From: CAYXVF01 sp964468125
GTDB taxonomy: Bacteria; Myxococcota; XYA12-FULL-58-9; CAYXVF01
Assembly (NCBI GenBank): GCA_964468125.1
Contig: CAYXVF010000008.1
Location: 30,573 to 94,572 of the forward strand
DNA: 64,000 nucleotides
Direction of reading: 5' to 3'
The notes under the pieces are model-generated. The model had not been told where the DNA came from. It ran no database searches and saw only the letters and a list, made by a program, of their open reading frames with translations. How positions within the stretch are numbered: the first letter of the stretch is position 1; the number at the start of each line of letters is the position of its first letter. This document shows positions 1-8,462 of the stretch, piece after piece. A program made the position numbers and the translations under genes.

Positions 1-3000
1 CTCGGGCTCCTCGGCCTCCGGAATGGGCAATCGGAACTCGGCGCGGGCGGCCTCGTGGGCCAAAATGTCGCGCTGAAACAGGGCGTCATCGAGCCACTCC
101 GGCTGGATCAGCTCTGGGTCGAGGGCTCCGACGAATTGCCCGACCCGCGAGAGAAAGCCCCGGGGGGTGGTGAGCTCGAGGTCGCGCGGGTTGCTCTCCG
201 CCATGACGACCCAATCGAGGGAGTGGAAGGCGCTCGGATCGGTAGGCGCCGGGATCACCCGAAGGGTGTCCTGCACCGCCTCTACGGTCTCCAACATCTG
301 TTGCCGCGTGAGGTGCGCCCAGTCCTCCGGGTTCGGCAGGAGCGTGGGCTCACCCCACTCCGGTTGCTCCGCGTAGGCTTCTCTAACGTAGACGTTGAAG
401 GCCTCGATCGTCGGTCGATTGAAGCTCGCAAACTGCTGTTGAATGGCACTCGCCTTGATCAAATTCAGAATGCGGGCGCGCAGCTCCTGAACCTCGGCGT
501 AGTCGTTCTCCCAGCTATGGGCACTCGAGTATTCCTCCGCACGCGCGCGTAGGTTCGTCGGGTAGTCATTGCGCGAGGGACGGCTGTAGCCCGCATCCGA
601 GCCATGCTCTGCGATGTAGGCGTCCCGGTGCCCTTCAAGGAAGCGTCCCTCGTCGGCAACGAAGCGCCGGTAGGCCTGCATGCGTCCGGACCAACGGTCA
701 ACGATGTGCTGCACCGCACTCAGGTATTGGCGCAGCAGGCTGTTGTGCCCGCTGGGCGGGTGGGCATACTCCGCCGTTTCCGCCGCAAAGTAGTTGTCGT
801 AGGCGTCGGTGAATCGCTCGGGGATCGACCGGAGCTCCTCTTCAGCGCCGTGTTGCGTCATCTCCCGACGGGCGGTGACGGTCATGCCAAACTCACCGTC
901 CGGATCGTCGGCCGTTCGAATGAAGATCGCGGCGTTTTGATGCTTGATGATGTCATCGCGCTCGAAACTGCGCGCCACTGAGCTCGCCTGCCAGGAGCCG
1001 ACCTGATCCCCGCGAGCGAGCTCGGCCATCATCGCGCCCGAGTTCAGGAGGAACTCGTCCGACGTCTGTGACTTCACCCCTGGAGCCGAGTACATGAAGC
1101 CCGCCGCGGCCTGAATGTTCGGGAATACGCTCGGCCAGTAGTTGCGCGCCCGCTCCGGCGTGACGTTGTAGCAGTTCAGCAGCGTGAGCTTTTCCACCTG
1201 GGCGAAGGCCCGCGGGAACCGCTCCTGCCAATCGTCGAACCAGCTGTACTCGAAGCGCCCGAGCTGCCCCCAGGTGGAGCGCCCGGTGGAGTGACCGCTC
1301 ACGACGAGCCAATCCAAGTCCACAGCGCCCGCTTCTGCTTGGGCGAGGTAGCGGGCGAGCTCGCGCCCATCCTGCAGCTCTTCGTCCCAGGGGCCGATGA
1401 TCACCGGAGTGGCCCCGTGCAGAGCGGCGAGCTCCCGAAAGCGTCGAAATTCGTCCGGCACTTCGTTGTTCATTGCGATCATGACCATCAATTTCGGCCG
1501 GGGCTGGATCGTGCGCTGGACAGTCGAGCCCGTGACGTCGAGCATGCGGCGCAGGGTCGACGCATCGATGGCCCCGGTGACCGGGGCGCCATTCGAGCGC
1601 TGCCACGCCTCGATTCGACCGCGCGTACCGGGACCCATGATGCCGTCGACCGGGGAGGCGCCCACCAAGTGCTGAACGGTGCGAACGAGGGGACCTTTCG
1701 GATTCGGAAAGCCCTGCCGGTAGCGCATCGGGTCGGCAATCCCCGCGAGGATCCCTTCCACGTGGCTGGCGACCTCTCCCGCGAAGGGGCCGCTCTGAAT
1801 GCGCTCCACCGTCGGTTGGCTCAGTGGCGGTGCCACATCGTCGAGGGTGCGCAAGGTCTCGGCGTTGAGCTCGCCTGTAGGTTCGAGGTTCGAGAAGCGC
1901 TGAAACACGCGCAGCGCCTCCACCGTGTCTTCGTCCATTTGCCGCGAGTCAGCCAGCGGTCGGTCCAGGTAGTAGGAGAGCGTTTGCTGGACTGCGTGCA
2001 GCAAGTTCGGACCGGTGCTCTCTCCGGCCTGAAGCACGCGCTCGCCAGCGAGGATCTGATCGGCCAGGGGACGGTCCGCGCTGACGAAGCGCTCGCTCAT
2101 CAGCGGGGCGAGGGTTCGGAATTGGCCGCTGTCCGTAGCCGGATCCAAGGTCGTGTGCACCGGACGCGGGTCGAGCTCGTGGGTCTGTCCTGCGTGCTCG
2201 ATCCACACCATCTCTCCCCCGGTGCCGACAGCGTCGACCGTGGCGCTGCCGGGGGTGCGGCTGCTCCAGCGACGCGGGCCGCTCGCGATCTCCACCGCGC
2301 CTTCAACATTGAAAGCACGGAGACCGGCGGGGCGATTGAGAACGCCCGGGTGGCGCTCGAGCTCGACCGATCCGCCGTCGAGGCGAACCTCCACGCGAGA
2401 CTCGCGGCTGACGTATACCGGGTCTTCGCCCCCGGTGAGGAGATGCTGCGCTTCGCTGCCGGAAATCCGGAAGCCTGCTCCCCGCGCCACGATCGAATCG
2501 GGCCCGAGATAGACCGCGTCGTCCCCGGCGTTGGTGAGCTCCGGGTCGACGGCGAGCGTGACCATGGCATCACCGGTCTCCACCCGACCGTAGCGGGTTT
2601 CGATGACACTGTTGGGCAGGACCTGGGTGACGACGCCATCGGTGCTGAGGACGCCGCCGGAGACGATCCGCGTCGCGATACCGTCGAGGTCCAGCTCTAC
2701 GTCTTCACCGAGGATCTGCGCCACGCCGCTCGGCACTGCGAGCACGCGGCTCCCGGCCCCCAGCACGTAGCGCTGCTCGCCTTCGTACTGATACGGGGTC
2801 ATCGCGAGTCGGTCGTCGAGACTGACGTTCAGCTTCAGCCCATCGAGGGTGGCGGTGGCACCGGACTGAACGCCCACGAGCGCCCCGTCGCGGTAGACGA
2901 CCGCTCCGCGGTGGAGCGAGCCCCGGGCGCCGTTGCGGTCGATCAGCTCGACATCTGGTCCATGCAAGCCCGCGCGGGTGTAGAGCTGACTGCCTGGATC

Positions 3001-4266
3001 GATGGCGGTGGTGCCTTCGAGCACACCCACCGCACGATCACCGTCGAACATTACGACCAGCCTACCCGTGCCTCGGCGAATGCTCGTCCCGTCGGGCAGC
3101 TCCATTTCCTGCGCCGTGAAGCGCACGACCCGTTTGCTGAGAGCGGGAAGCTCCGGCGCCTCGGCCGTGCCGTCGTCGGTTTCGCTCGTTCCCATCGCGG
3201 CGACCTCTTCAGCGGTGCGGCCGTAGAGATCGACCTCTGGGAGGTACAGGAAGGCGTGAGGGCCCGCGATGAAAGTCGCGTTGCTACCGCGTACGCGCGC
3301 ACCGTCTTCACTCGCACGCACCGGAACGCCGCCGACTTCCACTTGGGCGCCGCGAGCGAGCAAGGCTTCTCCGTTGCGGATGAGAAGCTCACCGGAGCGC
3401 AGAATCGTGCGGTCGGGAAGCGTTACGCCCTCACCGCTGATGCGAAGATCGCCCCCAGCGGGAAGACTCGCGAGTGTGCTGTTTGGTTCGAGATGGAGCA
3501 CGCCGTCGCGAAAACTCCAAGCGGCGGGGGTCTGGAAGGCAATACCCGCAACCCCATCCGTGGGCTCTTCCGGCGCTTCGAGTCCCGTCACCGGGAGCTC
3601 GCTAGTGAGACTCTGGCGTTCAGCGTCGCTCGCGCCGATCAGATATTTTGCATCGACGGGCTCCGCTAGACTCTGAAGGTTGCGGCGCGCGTTTTGGCCA
3701 AGCGAGGCGAAGGCGTTTTGCCGATCTTCGAGGGGGATCGCATCGATCCGCTCGCGGAATGCGTCCATGTGCTGTGCGGCTGCGCTGCGGTTCTCCCGCA
3801 ACTCGCGCATGAGCCTCTGCCAGTCGTCCGAGAATCGATCGCCGTCTGCGGGCTCTAGTCGCCCCTGTGTCAGAGCCTCTTCGTCCGCGAGGCGACGCAT
3901 CTTCCAGTCGAGCCAGCCGAGGGTGCGCTGGGCGCTGACCGCGCTGTCGATCGCGAAGCTCACCCGATGCTGGAGCTCTTCGAGGCGCTCGGCTTCGCCG
4001 CCGTCTAGAGCACGCTCTTGGAGCAGGGCGAGGGCCGCGCGGGAACGGAATCCCATGTCGCCGAGGCGAATGAGAAGCTGGGCGCGCAGGGCTGGCGTGA
4101 GGCCGTGCTCGGACTCGTCGATCGCGTTGAGGAGCGATCGCATCTCCTGGGAGTCGACGCCGTCGTTGCGTTTTCCGTCTGCCGTTTGAAGAAGCGAATC
4201 GATTTCGTTGGCGCTGAGCTGCCGATCTTCGAGCTTCGAGCGAATGGCGGAGGCGAGGGTGGTCAT
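1..4266 (-). CDS. Giant protein with peptidoglycan-binding-like modules and a caspase-like domain (partial, C-terminus beyond window)
   Basis: The frame is open from an ATG at 4266-4264 down to base 1, giving 1422 residues without a stop; the C-terminus lies outside the window. A GAGGT ribosome site precedes the start. No signal peptide is visible. The N-terminal ~230 residues are helical; residues ~240-750 are beta-rich with repeated short strands. Residues ~800-930 hold two peptidoglycan-binding-like modules (VFQRF...TGELNAETL and VDGIMGPGTRGRIEAWQ). Residues ~945-1070 alternate strands and helices, with VVSGHSTG (His992) and LLNCYN (Cys1032) at the ends of successive strands, the arrangement of the His/Cys dyad in caspase-like (clan CD) peptidases. 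The rest is helical. Protease activity is inferred from these two motifs only; the fold could be inactive. It is transcribed away from the lipoprotein gene at 4461. Confidence 0.8.
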   Translation of the reverse strand, partial: MTTLASAIRSKLEDRQLSANEIDSLLQTADGKRNDGVDSQEMRSLLNAIDESEHGLTPALRAQLLIRLGDMGFRSRAALALLQERALDGGEAERLEELQHRVSFAIDSAVSAQRTLGWLDWKMRRLADEEALTQGRLEPADGDRFSDDWQRLMRELRENRSAAAQHMDAFRERIDAIPLEDRQNAFASLGQNARRNLQSLAEPVDAKYLIGASDAERQSLTSELPVTGLEAPEEPTDGVAGIAFQTPAAWSFRDGVLHLEPNSTLASLPAGGDLRISGEGVTLPDRTILRSGELLIRNGEALLARGAQVEVGGVPVRASEDGARVRGSNATFIAGPHAFLYLPEVDLYGRTAEEVAAMGTSETDDGTAEAPELPALSKRVVRFTAQEMELPDGTSIRRGTGRLVVMFDGDRAVGVLEGTTAIDPGSQLYTRAGLHGPDVELIDRNGARGSLHRGAVVYRDGALVGVQSGATATLDGLKLNVSLDDRLAMTPYQYEGEQRYVLGAGSRVLAVPSGVAQILGEDVELDLDGIATRIVSGGVLSTDGVVTQVLPNSVIETRYGRVETGDAMVTLAVDPELTNAGDDAVYLGPDSIVARGAGFRISGSEAQHLLTGGEDPVYVSRESRVEVRLDGGSVELERHPGVLNRPAGLRAFNVEGAVEIASGPRRWSSRTPGSATVDAVGTGGEMVWIEHAGQTHELDPRPVHTTLDPATDSGQFRTLAPLMSERFVSADRPLADQILAGERVLQAGESTGPNLLHAVQQTLSYYLDRPLADSRQMDEDTVEALRVFQRFSNLEPTGELNAETLRTLDDVAPPLSQPTVERIQSGPFAGEVASHVEGILAGIADPMRYRQGFPNPKGPLVRTVQHLVGASPVDGIMGPGTRGRIEAWQRSNGAPVTGAIDASTLRRMLDVTGSTVQRTIQPRPKLMVMIAMNNEVPDEFRRFRELAALHGATPVIIGPWDEELQDGRELARYLAQAEAGAVDLDWLVVSGHSTGRSTWGQLGRFEYSWFDDWQERFPRAFAQVEKLTLLNCYNVTPERARNYWPSVFPNIQAAAGFMYSAPGVKSQTSDEFLLNSGAMMAELARGDQVGSWQASSVARSFERDDIIKHQNAAIFIRTADDPDGEFGMTVTARREMTQHGAEEELRSIPERFTDAYDNYFAAETAEYAHPPSGHNSLLRQYLSAVQHIVDRWSGRMQAYRRFVADEGRFLEGHRDAYIAEHGSDAGYSRPSRNDYPTNLRARAEEYSSAHSWENDYAEVQELRARILNLIKASAIQQQFASFNRPTIEAFNVYVREAYAEQPEWGEPTLLPNPEDWAHLTRQQMLETVEAVQDTLRVIPAPTDPSAFHSLDWVVMAESNPRDLELTTPRGFLSRVGQFVGALDPELIQPEWLDDALFQRDILAHEAARAEFRLPIPEAEEPE

Positions 4267-4460
4267 ACGCGAAAGGACCTCAAAAACAGGGATTCCAGGC
4301 GGCCGGAGTGGTTTATCGGGACCGGGGGCACCGAGGTGCGCGAATCCTCCTTTTCCGTTTCGAACGGCGCTGCGGTTGAGCGTTGTGATCCAAATCACCG
4401 AAGCCGAACCCGACACCGTGTAGCTCTTCCGCACACGTGATGGCCTCCAGGGAATTTGTC

Positions 4461-5357
4461 ATGCGGGCTCTCGTACCTCTTCTGATCATGACGTTCGCCG
4501 GTGGCTGCCTCGCGGAGGAGTTCGGGTCGCGGCCCTGGGACTTCGGGGCCGGTCCGCTGCGTGAACCGAGCAATCAGGGTTTCGTCGCCGGCCCGCGCGA
4601 CCCGGGCCCCACGCCCTTGGCCGACCTGACCCGCGATATCGACGTGAGCTTTGACCGGGCACCGGGAAACGAGGGGGAGCCGATCGCGCCGTCGGCCAGA
4701 GGCACCCTGACTCAGCCGATTGCGGGCGTTCCGATCTACGAGATCCTGGTGCCTGTGAACAACGTTGGGGACGACCCGCGCTGCTTCATCTTCTTCGAGA
4801 CCTTCGAGCTACTGGATGCCAACGGTGTCGTCATCGACGAGCCGGACCTGCCGGTGTTCGTCTACGGCGCGAGCGGGGTGTTGTTGGACGAACAAACCAC
4901 CACCTGCATCGAGCCAAATGGCGTCGGCTACGCGCTCGTGCTCTGGCAATATGATGATCTCGACGCAGTAGCAGAGGTCCGATTTCGGCGCCTCGAAAGC
5001 AGCCTCGTCGAGGGACCACCGGAGTGGCAACAGCCCGCAGGTACGGTGCGACCAGTCAGCTATACCCTGGACCGTGGTCCGGCGGAGTCTTTTCTCGTCC
5101 AGATCGAAGGCGTCGGGCCGGAACCCAGTGTCATCAGTCTGCTCGAGACGCACTACATTCTCTTCGATGACAACGGGCGAGCCTACTGGTGGGGGCAATT
5201 TGATGACGTGAGTCCCGCGAGCGCACTGCGTTCGGGTGAGCGGGCGACACTCACGGGCGATTCGTTGATCCACAATTTCGACGGCCCTGTACTCGATGTC
5301 TTTCTCATCGCTGGCTACGAGGATCTCTCTGTTTCCCTACAGGAGGCCGCCGAATGA
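4461..5357 (+). CDS. Predicted lipoprotein, unknown function
   Basis: About 298 residues. Earlier in-frame starts (GTG 4437, ATG 4440) exist, but the ATG at 4461 has AGGGA at a good distance and begins directly with a signal sequence (MRALVPLLIM) ending in an AGGC-type lipobox, so I prefer it. The mature part is rich in acidic residues and beta-strand patterns, with few cysteines and no catalytic motif I recognise. The stop overlaps the start of the next gene by 4 bases (ATGA), so the two are translationally coupled. The next gene encodes a likely outer-membrane protein, so an envelope-associated partner role is plausible but inferred. No family is recognised. Confidence 0.75.
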   Translation: MRALVPLLIMTFAGGCLAEEFGSRPWDFGAGPLREPSNQGFVAGPRDPGPTPLADLTRDIDVSFDRAPGNEGEPIAPSARGTLTQPIAGVPIYEILVPVNNVGDDPRCFIFFETFELLDANGVVIDEPDLPVFVYGASGVLLDEQTTTCIEPNGVGYALVLWQYDDLDAVAEVRFRRLESSLVEGPPEWQQPAGTVRPVSYTLDRGPAESFLVQIEGVGPEPSVISLLETHYILFDDNGRAYWWGQFDDVSPASALRSGERATLTGDSLIHNFDGPVLDVFLIAGYEDLSVSLQEAAE

Positions 5358-6370
5358 CCCTCGTCGTTCTCGGGCTCTGGCTCATCGGTGCTTCCGGGAA
5401 GAGTGTCGCAGTGCTACCGCCGAGCCTGGATGAAGCGGCCGCGGAGGAGGTCCCGGAGAGGCTCGATGAGGTGATTCTGGACGCCGTCCGGCAGGTCGAG
5501 GGTGTCGACGCGATCGGCATCAAAGATGTCCAGGAGATGCTCGCCTACGAAGCACAGAAGCAGATCCTCGGCTGTACGGATGATACGGATTGTCTCGCCG
5601 AGATCTTCGGCGCACTGAATGTCGACGAGCTCATCGTCTTCTCCATCGCATCGGTGGATGGTCGCTGGTTGGTGACTGCCAAGCGGCTCGATCCCCGGGC
5701 CGGACGGGTGCTCGCACGCGAAAACCGAATCCTCGACGGGGGGGCGAGCGGCGTGCTCGCCGCCGTCGGTTCATTGGTCGGCAAGCTCTTTGGCACGGAA
5801 GTCGAGATTCGAGGTCCAGGCACGGTGGTGGAGGTGACCGAAGTCGACGCGAGTCGCACGAACGTGAGCATCGATGTCGGCGGGATTGGTTTTTATGGAC
5901 CTGCGCTGCACTTCGAGCTCGGATCGGCCTGGGCCGGGCACGGTCGTTTCCGTGCGCTCGGGTTTGGACTTCTCAATCGCGGGGCGGCCTTCGACGACAT
6001 CGCGAACGAATCGCTGGGGCTCGGGCTCGCCTTCGGCGGAGGCGTGCGGCGCTACCTCAGTCAGACCTCAAACCTTCGCGGCGCCTATCTCGGCGCCGCG
6101 GCGGAGTATTGGTACATCCAGGTACGAGACGAGGATTTCGACCGGGAGGCCTACGTGAACCAAGGCATCTTGTTCATGGGGGAGGCAGGCTACCGCCTCA
6201 CCTTATCGGGGCGCTTCTTTCTCGGCGGCGGTGTGGGGTTCGGCTACTTCGCCAACCTTCGCAGCTCGACCCGCGATCTCTCGAACGGTCAGGACCCCTT
6301 TCTCAACGAGCCCCTCGGGGGGAGCGGCCCCGCGTTCAGCGTTGCCCTCGAGGTCGGCTACTCCTTTTGA
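5354..6370 (+). CDS. Outer-membrane beta-barrel-like protein with CsgG/TolB-like N-terminal domain
   Basis: 338 residues starting at ATG 5354 after an AGGAGG ribosome site. A short hydrophobic signal is followed by SVAVLPP and an alpha/beta region (~17-150) typical of the CsgG/TolB-N-like domains of myxobacterial envelope proteins, including the ILGCTDDTDCLAEI segment with two cysteines. The C-terminal ~170 residues have alternating hydrophobic/Gly/aromatic strands and end in EVGYSF, a terminal Phe as in the beta-signal of outer-membrane barrels. I infer an outer-membrane protein with a periplasmic N-terminal domain that works with the upstream coupled lipoprotein. Substrate and exact role are unknown. 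Confidence 0.75.
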   Translation: MTLVVLGLWLIGASGKSVAVLPPSLDEAAAEEVPERLDEVILDAVRQVEGVDAIGIKDVQEMLAYEAQKQILGCTDDTDCLAEIFGALNVDELIVFSIASVDGRWLVTAKRLDPRAGRVLARENRILDGGASGVLAAVGSLVGKLFGTEVEIRGPGTVVEVTEVDASRTNVSIDVGGIGFYGPALHFELGSAWAGHGRFRALGFGLLNRGAAFDDIANESLGLGLAFGGGVRRYLSQTSNLRGAYLGAAAEYWYIQVRDEDFDREAYVNQGILFMGEAGYRLTLSGRFFLGGGVGFGYFANLRSSTRDLSNGQDPFLNEPLGGSGPAFSVALEVGYSF

Positions 6371-6415
6371 CGTGCCGGGTCCAAAAGATGGCTGATTTTC
6401 GGTAGGGTGCGCTTC

Positions 6416-6787
6416 ATGGACGAGCCAAGAAACGTGTTTGGAGGTGAACTCGAAAATTGCTGCACGAGCCCGATGACCGGTTGGTTTCGCGACGGGTGCT
6501 GCAACACAGACGAGCGCGACGTGGGTCGGCACGTGGTCTGCGCCGAAATGACCGACGAGTTCCTGAAGTTCAGTAAGGAGCGCGGCAACGACCTCTCCAC
6601 CCCGAGACCCGAGTTCGGCTTTCCGGGCCTGAAGGCGGGGGACAAGTGGTGTTTGTGCGCAGCGCGCTGGCAGGAGGCATTCGAGGAGGGAAGCGCTCCT
6701 AGAGTGATCCTAGAAGCGACCCACGAGCGCGCCCTCGAAGTCTGCGACCTCGACGACCTGCGCGCCCATGCGATTTCACTGGCTTGA
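6416..6787 (+). CDS. DUF2237 family protein
   Basis: About 123 residues. An in-frame GTG at 6407 lies inside the GGTAGGG ribosome site, so ATG 6416 is the more likely start. The sequence carries the hallmarks of DUF2237: NVFGGELENC near the N-terminus, TGWFRDGCC, HVVCAEMTDEFL, and DKWCLCAARW toward the end. These give a conserved set of Cys and Trp residues that could bind a metal. It is a compact cytosolic protein with no signal peptide. The family has no established biochemical function. The downstream AHSA1-like gene follows after 18 bases and is likely co-transcribed. Confidence 0.88.
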   Translation: MDEPRNVFGGELENCCTSPMTGWFRDGCCNTDERDVGRHVVCAEMTDEFLKFSKERGNDLSTPRPEFGFPGLKAGDKWCLCAARWQEAFEEGSAPRVILEATHERALEVCDLDDLRAHAISLA

Positions 6788-6805
6788 CGATAGCGGGAGC
6801 GTCTC

Positions 6806-7102
6806 ATGACGGAGCACAACCCGATTGTCACCGATGTCGATGAGCGAGACTTTGTTCATCTCTGGCGGGTGACCGAGGTGATTCCCGAGGAACGGCTGAG
6901 CTACACCGTCAATTACGCGGGCTTCGACGGCGACGCACTCGTCACCTGGTCGCTTGCGCCCTCGGATGTGGGCACGCGGGTGACGGTGACCCATCAAGGT
7001 CTTCATACGTTTCCACGGGATGAAGAGGCCTTCACCCGTGAGGCGTGTGCGGGCGGCTGGACCTACTTCCTGACGCGGTTGAAGCAGCACGCAGCTCGCT
7101 AG
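6806..7102 (+). CDS. SRPBCC/AHSA1-like protein, N-terminally short
   Basis: 98 residues that match the C-terminal two thirds of an AHSA1 (Aha1 C-terminal/START-like) domain: the RVTEVIPEERLSYTV strand, WSLAPSDVGTRVTVTHQGL, and a final helix with GGWTYFLTRLKQ. Family members are usually ~140 residues or more and begin with a strand-helix unit (a DAPxxxVWxALT-type segment) that is missing here. Only 18 bases separate this ORF from the upstream DUF2237 gene, so the missing part cannot lie just upstream in another frame. A GGGAG ribosome site precedes the ATG. It may be a deletion remnant or a minimal version of the fold. Confidence 0.7.
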   Translation: MTEHNPIVTDVDERDFVHLWRVTEVIPEERLSYTVNYAGFDGDALVTWSLAPSDVGTRVTVTHQGLHTFPRDEEAFTREACAGGWTYFLTRLKQHAAR

Positions 7103-7103
7103 A

Positions 7104-7117
7104 GGGTCGCTCGACCC
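7104..7117. terminator. Possible short convergent terminator hairpin
   Basis: GGGTCG and CGACCC form a tight GC stem in the 22-base gap between two convergent genes. There is no T-run, so rho-independent function is uncertain. Confidence 0.3.
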
Positions 7118-7124
7118 CGCGGCC

Positions 7125-7694
7125 TCAAGGCTGCATCGGCCCCTGCGGGGCGCTCGCTTGCAGCTCTTTGACGAGCGTCATGGCCCGGGCGCGCATTTGC
7201 TCCGCCTCAGGCTCGAGCTTCACCATCGCGGCAAACAGGTCATCGGAGAACGCCTCCACCGCCGCGCTGACTTTCTTGCTCTCCATCGCTTTCGCGTGCG
7301 CCGAGCGTAGCTCCGAAGTCACCGTCTGGAGCTCACCGACGAGTCCGCGCGCTTTCTCCTGATCTCCGCTCTGGCGCGCGCTGTCGAACTCGGCCTTGAG
7401 CTCGTCGAAGCGCTTCAGATTCTTCGCGGCGTCGGGATCGAGCTTTTTCATCTCGGTCTCGATGGTCGTTTGCAGGGCCGCTTGCTTCTTGGCCAACGCG
7501 CCGTTCTCGAGCGCCTTTGCCCGCAGCGCGTCGAGCTTCTGCTGAATCGCCTGGACCTCTTGGATCTTGGCTCGGGTCTCGGGAGACACCTGCGGTGTTT
7601 GGGGCATGCTCGCCTGCGCATGGGCGGAGTCACTCGCGGCGAAGGCCACGAGTGCGGCGAGGGCAATGAAGAGGCGAGAGGCCAGAGCACGCAT
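7125..7694 (-). CDS. Secreted coiled-coil protein, unknown function
   Basis: 189 residues. The first ~27 form a clear Sec signal peptide ending AHA-Q. The mature protein is almost entirely charged alpha helix with heptad-like spacing (KIQEVQAIQQKLDALRAK, then repeated E/K/A-rich helices), so a periplasmic coiled coil or helical bundle is expected. It ends with a short Pro/Gln-rich tail. An AAAGG ribosome site lies before the ATG. No cysteine remains in the mature part and there is no enzymatic motif. It converges on the AHSA1-like gene and is divergent from the small ORF at 7977. Similar Ala/Glu-rich secreted helical proteins are common in myxobacterial genomes, but no function can be assigned. 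Confidence 0.75.
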   Translation of the reverse strand: MRALASRLFIALAALVAFAASDSAHAQASMPQTPQVSPETRAKIQEVQAIQQKLDALRAKALENGALAKKQAALQTTIETEMKKLDPDAAKNLKRFDELKAEFDSARQSGDQEKARGLVGELQTVTSELRSAHAKAMESKKVSAAVEAFSDDLFAAMVKLEPEAEQMRARAMTLVKELQASAPQGPMQP

Positions 7695-7842
7695 GAGGTG
7701 CCTTTCGTGGAGGGCGTAACGGAGCGGGGCAGGCGATGCGCCACGCGGGGCTTTCGGGGCCCCCTAACACGACTCCTGCTGCGAATGTCAAGGAAGCGAG
7801 CTGCCCGCGTTGCGCCGATCAGCGCCCGGTTGAATCGAGGTA

Positions 7843-7864
7843 GGAGACCCGTCGTGCGGTCTCC
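7843..7864. other. Perfect 7-bp inverted repeat in a 282-base intergenic region
   Basis: GGAGACC, an 8-base loop and GGTCTCC form a perfect hairpin within the divergent region 7695-7976. There is no following T-run. It could be an operator or an RNA hairpin; I see no other clear structure in this intergenic stretch. Confidence 0.35.
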
Positions 7865-7976
7865 CGGAGGGCTGCGTGTAGCATCAGGTCTGCGCGCGGG
7901 CCCTCGAATCACCAAAAAAACCGCGCGTCTGGGTGGGTCGATTTCGTCGCGGTGCGGGCGCGCTGAGTCTATCTTG

Positions 7977-8353
7977 ATGGACGTGAAGGCTGTGATCTTT
8001 CGCCCCTACGGCCCCCGAATTCGCCTTCTGACGGAGCGAGTCGTCCTGATGACTGTAACGACCGTGGGCGGAGCCAGNNNNNNNNNNNNNNNNNNNNNNN
8101 NNNNNNNNNNNNNNNNNNNNNNNNNNNNNNNNNNNNNNNNNNNNNNNNNNNNNNNNNNNNNNNNNNNNNNNNNNNNNGCCTTCTGACGGAGCGAGTCGTC
8201 CTGATGACTGTAACGACCGTGGGCGGAGCCAGTTTTCGTCTCAGGAGCGCCCGAGTGCCCGAGGAGCTCAGCGAGCTGCTCCATCCGCTCTTCGAGGACG
8301 AGCTCGACACGCCGCAACTTCGCGAAGCGCTCGAGCGCTGGCTCGCGCGCTAG
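7977..8353 (+). CDS. Small conserved-looking ORF interrupted by a false assembly gap (73 residues when repaired)
   Basis: As assembled this gene is broken by 100 N. The 55 bases before the gap (8023-8077) are identical to the 55 bases after it (8178-8232). Removing the gap plus one copy (155 bases) joins ATG 7977 in frame to TAG 8351-8353 and gives a 73-residue protein. It starts MDVKAVIFRPYG, has a central VTTVGGASFRLR strand region, and ends with an acidic amphipathic helix ending LERWLAR. No ribosome site stronger than a weak purine patch is visible. No family is recognised, but the repaired frame has protein-like composition and ends just before the EAL gene on the other strand. Confidence 0.6.
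8023..8232. repeat. 55-bp direct repeat flanking the N gap (assembly overlap)
   Basis: Bases 8023-8077 and 8178-8232 are identical over 55 positions and abut the N run exactly on both sides. This is the signature of two contig ends that share a k-mer-length overlap and were scaffolded with a fixed 100-N spacer rather than merged. It is unlikely to be a biological repeat. Confidence 0.9.
8078..8177. other. Assembly gap of 100 N
   Basis: Exactly 100 undetermined bases, the default placeholder length in scaffolding. The flanking identity indicates that the true gap length is probably negative, an overlap of 55 bases. Confidence 0.97.
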
Positions 8354-8462
8354 GGGGCGGCCTTGGTGTCGTGGCGGTTCATCGAACCCGCATCGCACCG
8401 AACCCCGAAAAGAAAGTGATGACGCTCCCCAGCCGACGAGCCGCGGACCATGCGGGAGGTCG

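Noticed and set aside
1291..3669. A 792-codon open frame on the plus strand
   Set aside because: It is antisense to the continuous minus-strand protein of 1-4266, which has clear domains and motifs; the plus-strand product has a skewed His/Arg/Ala composition and no domain.
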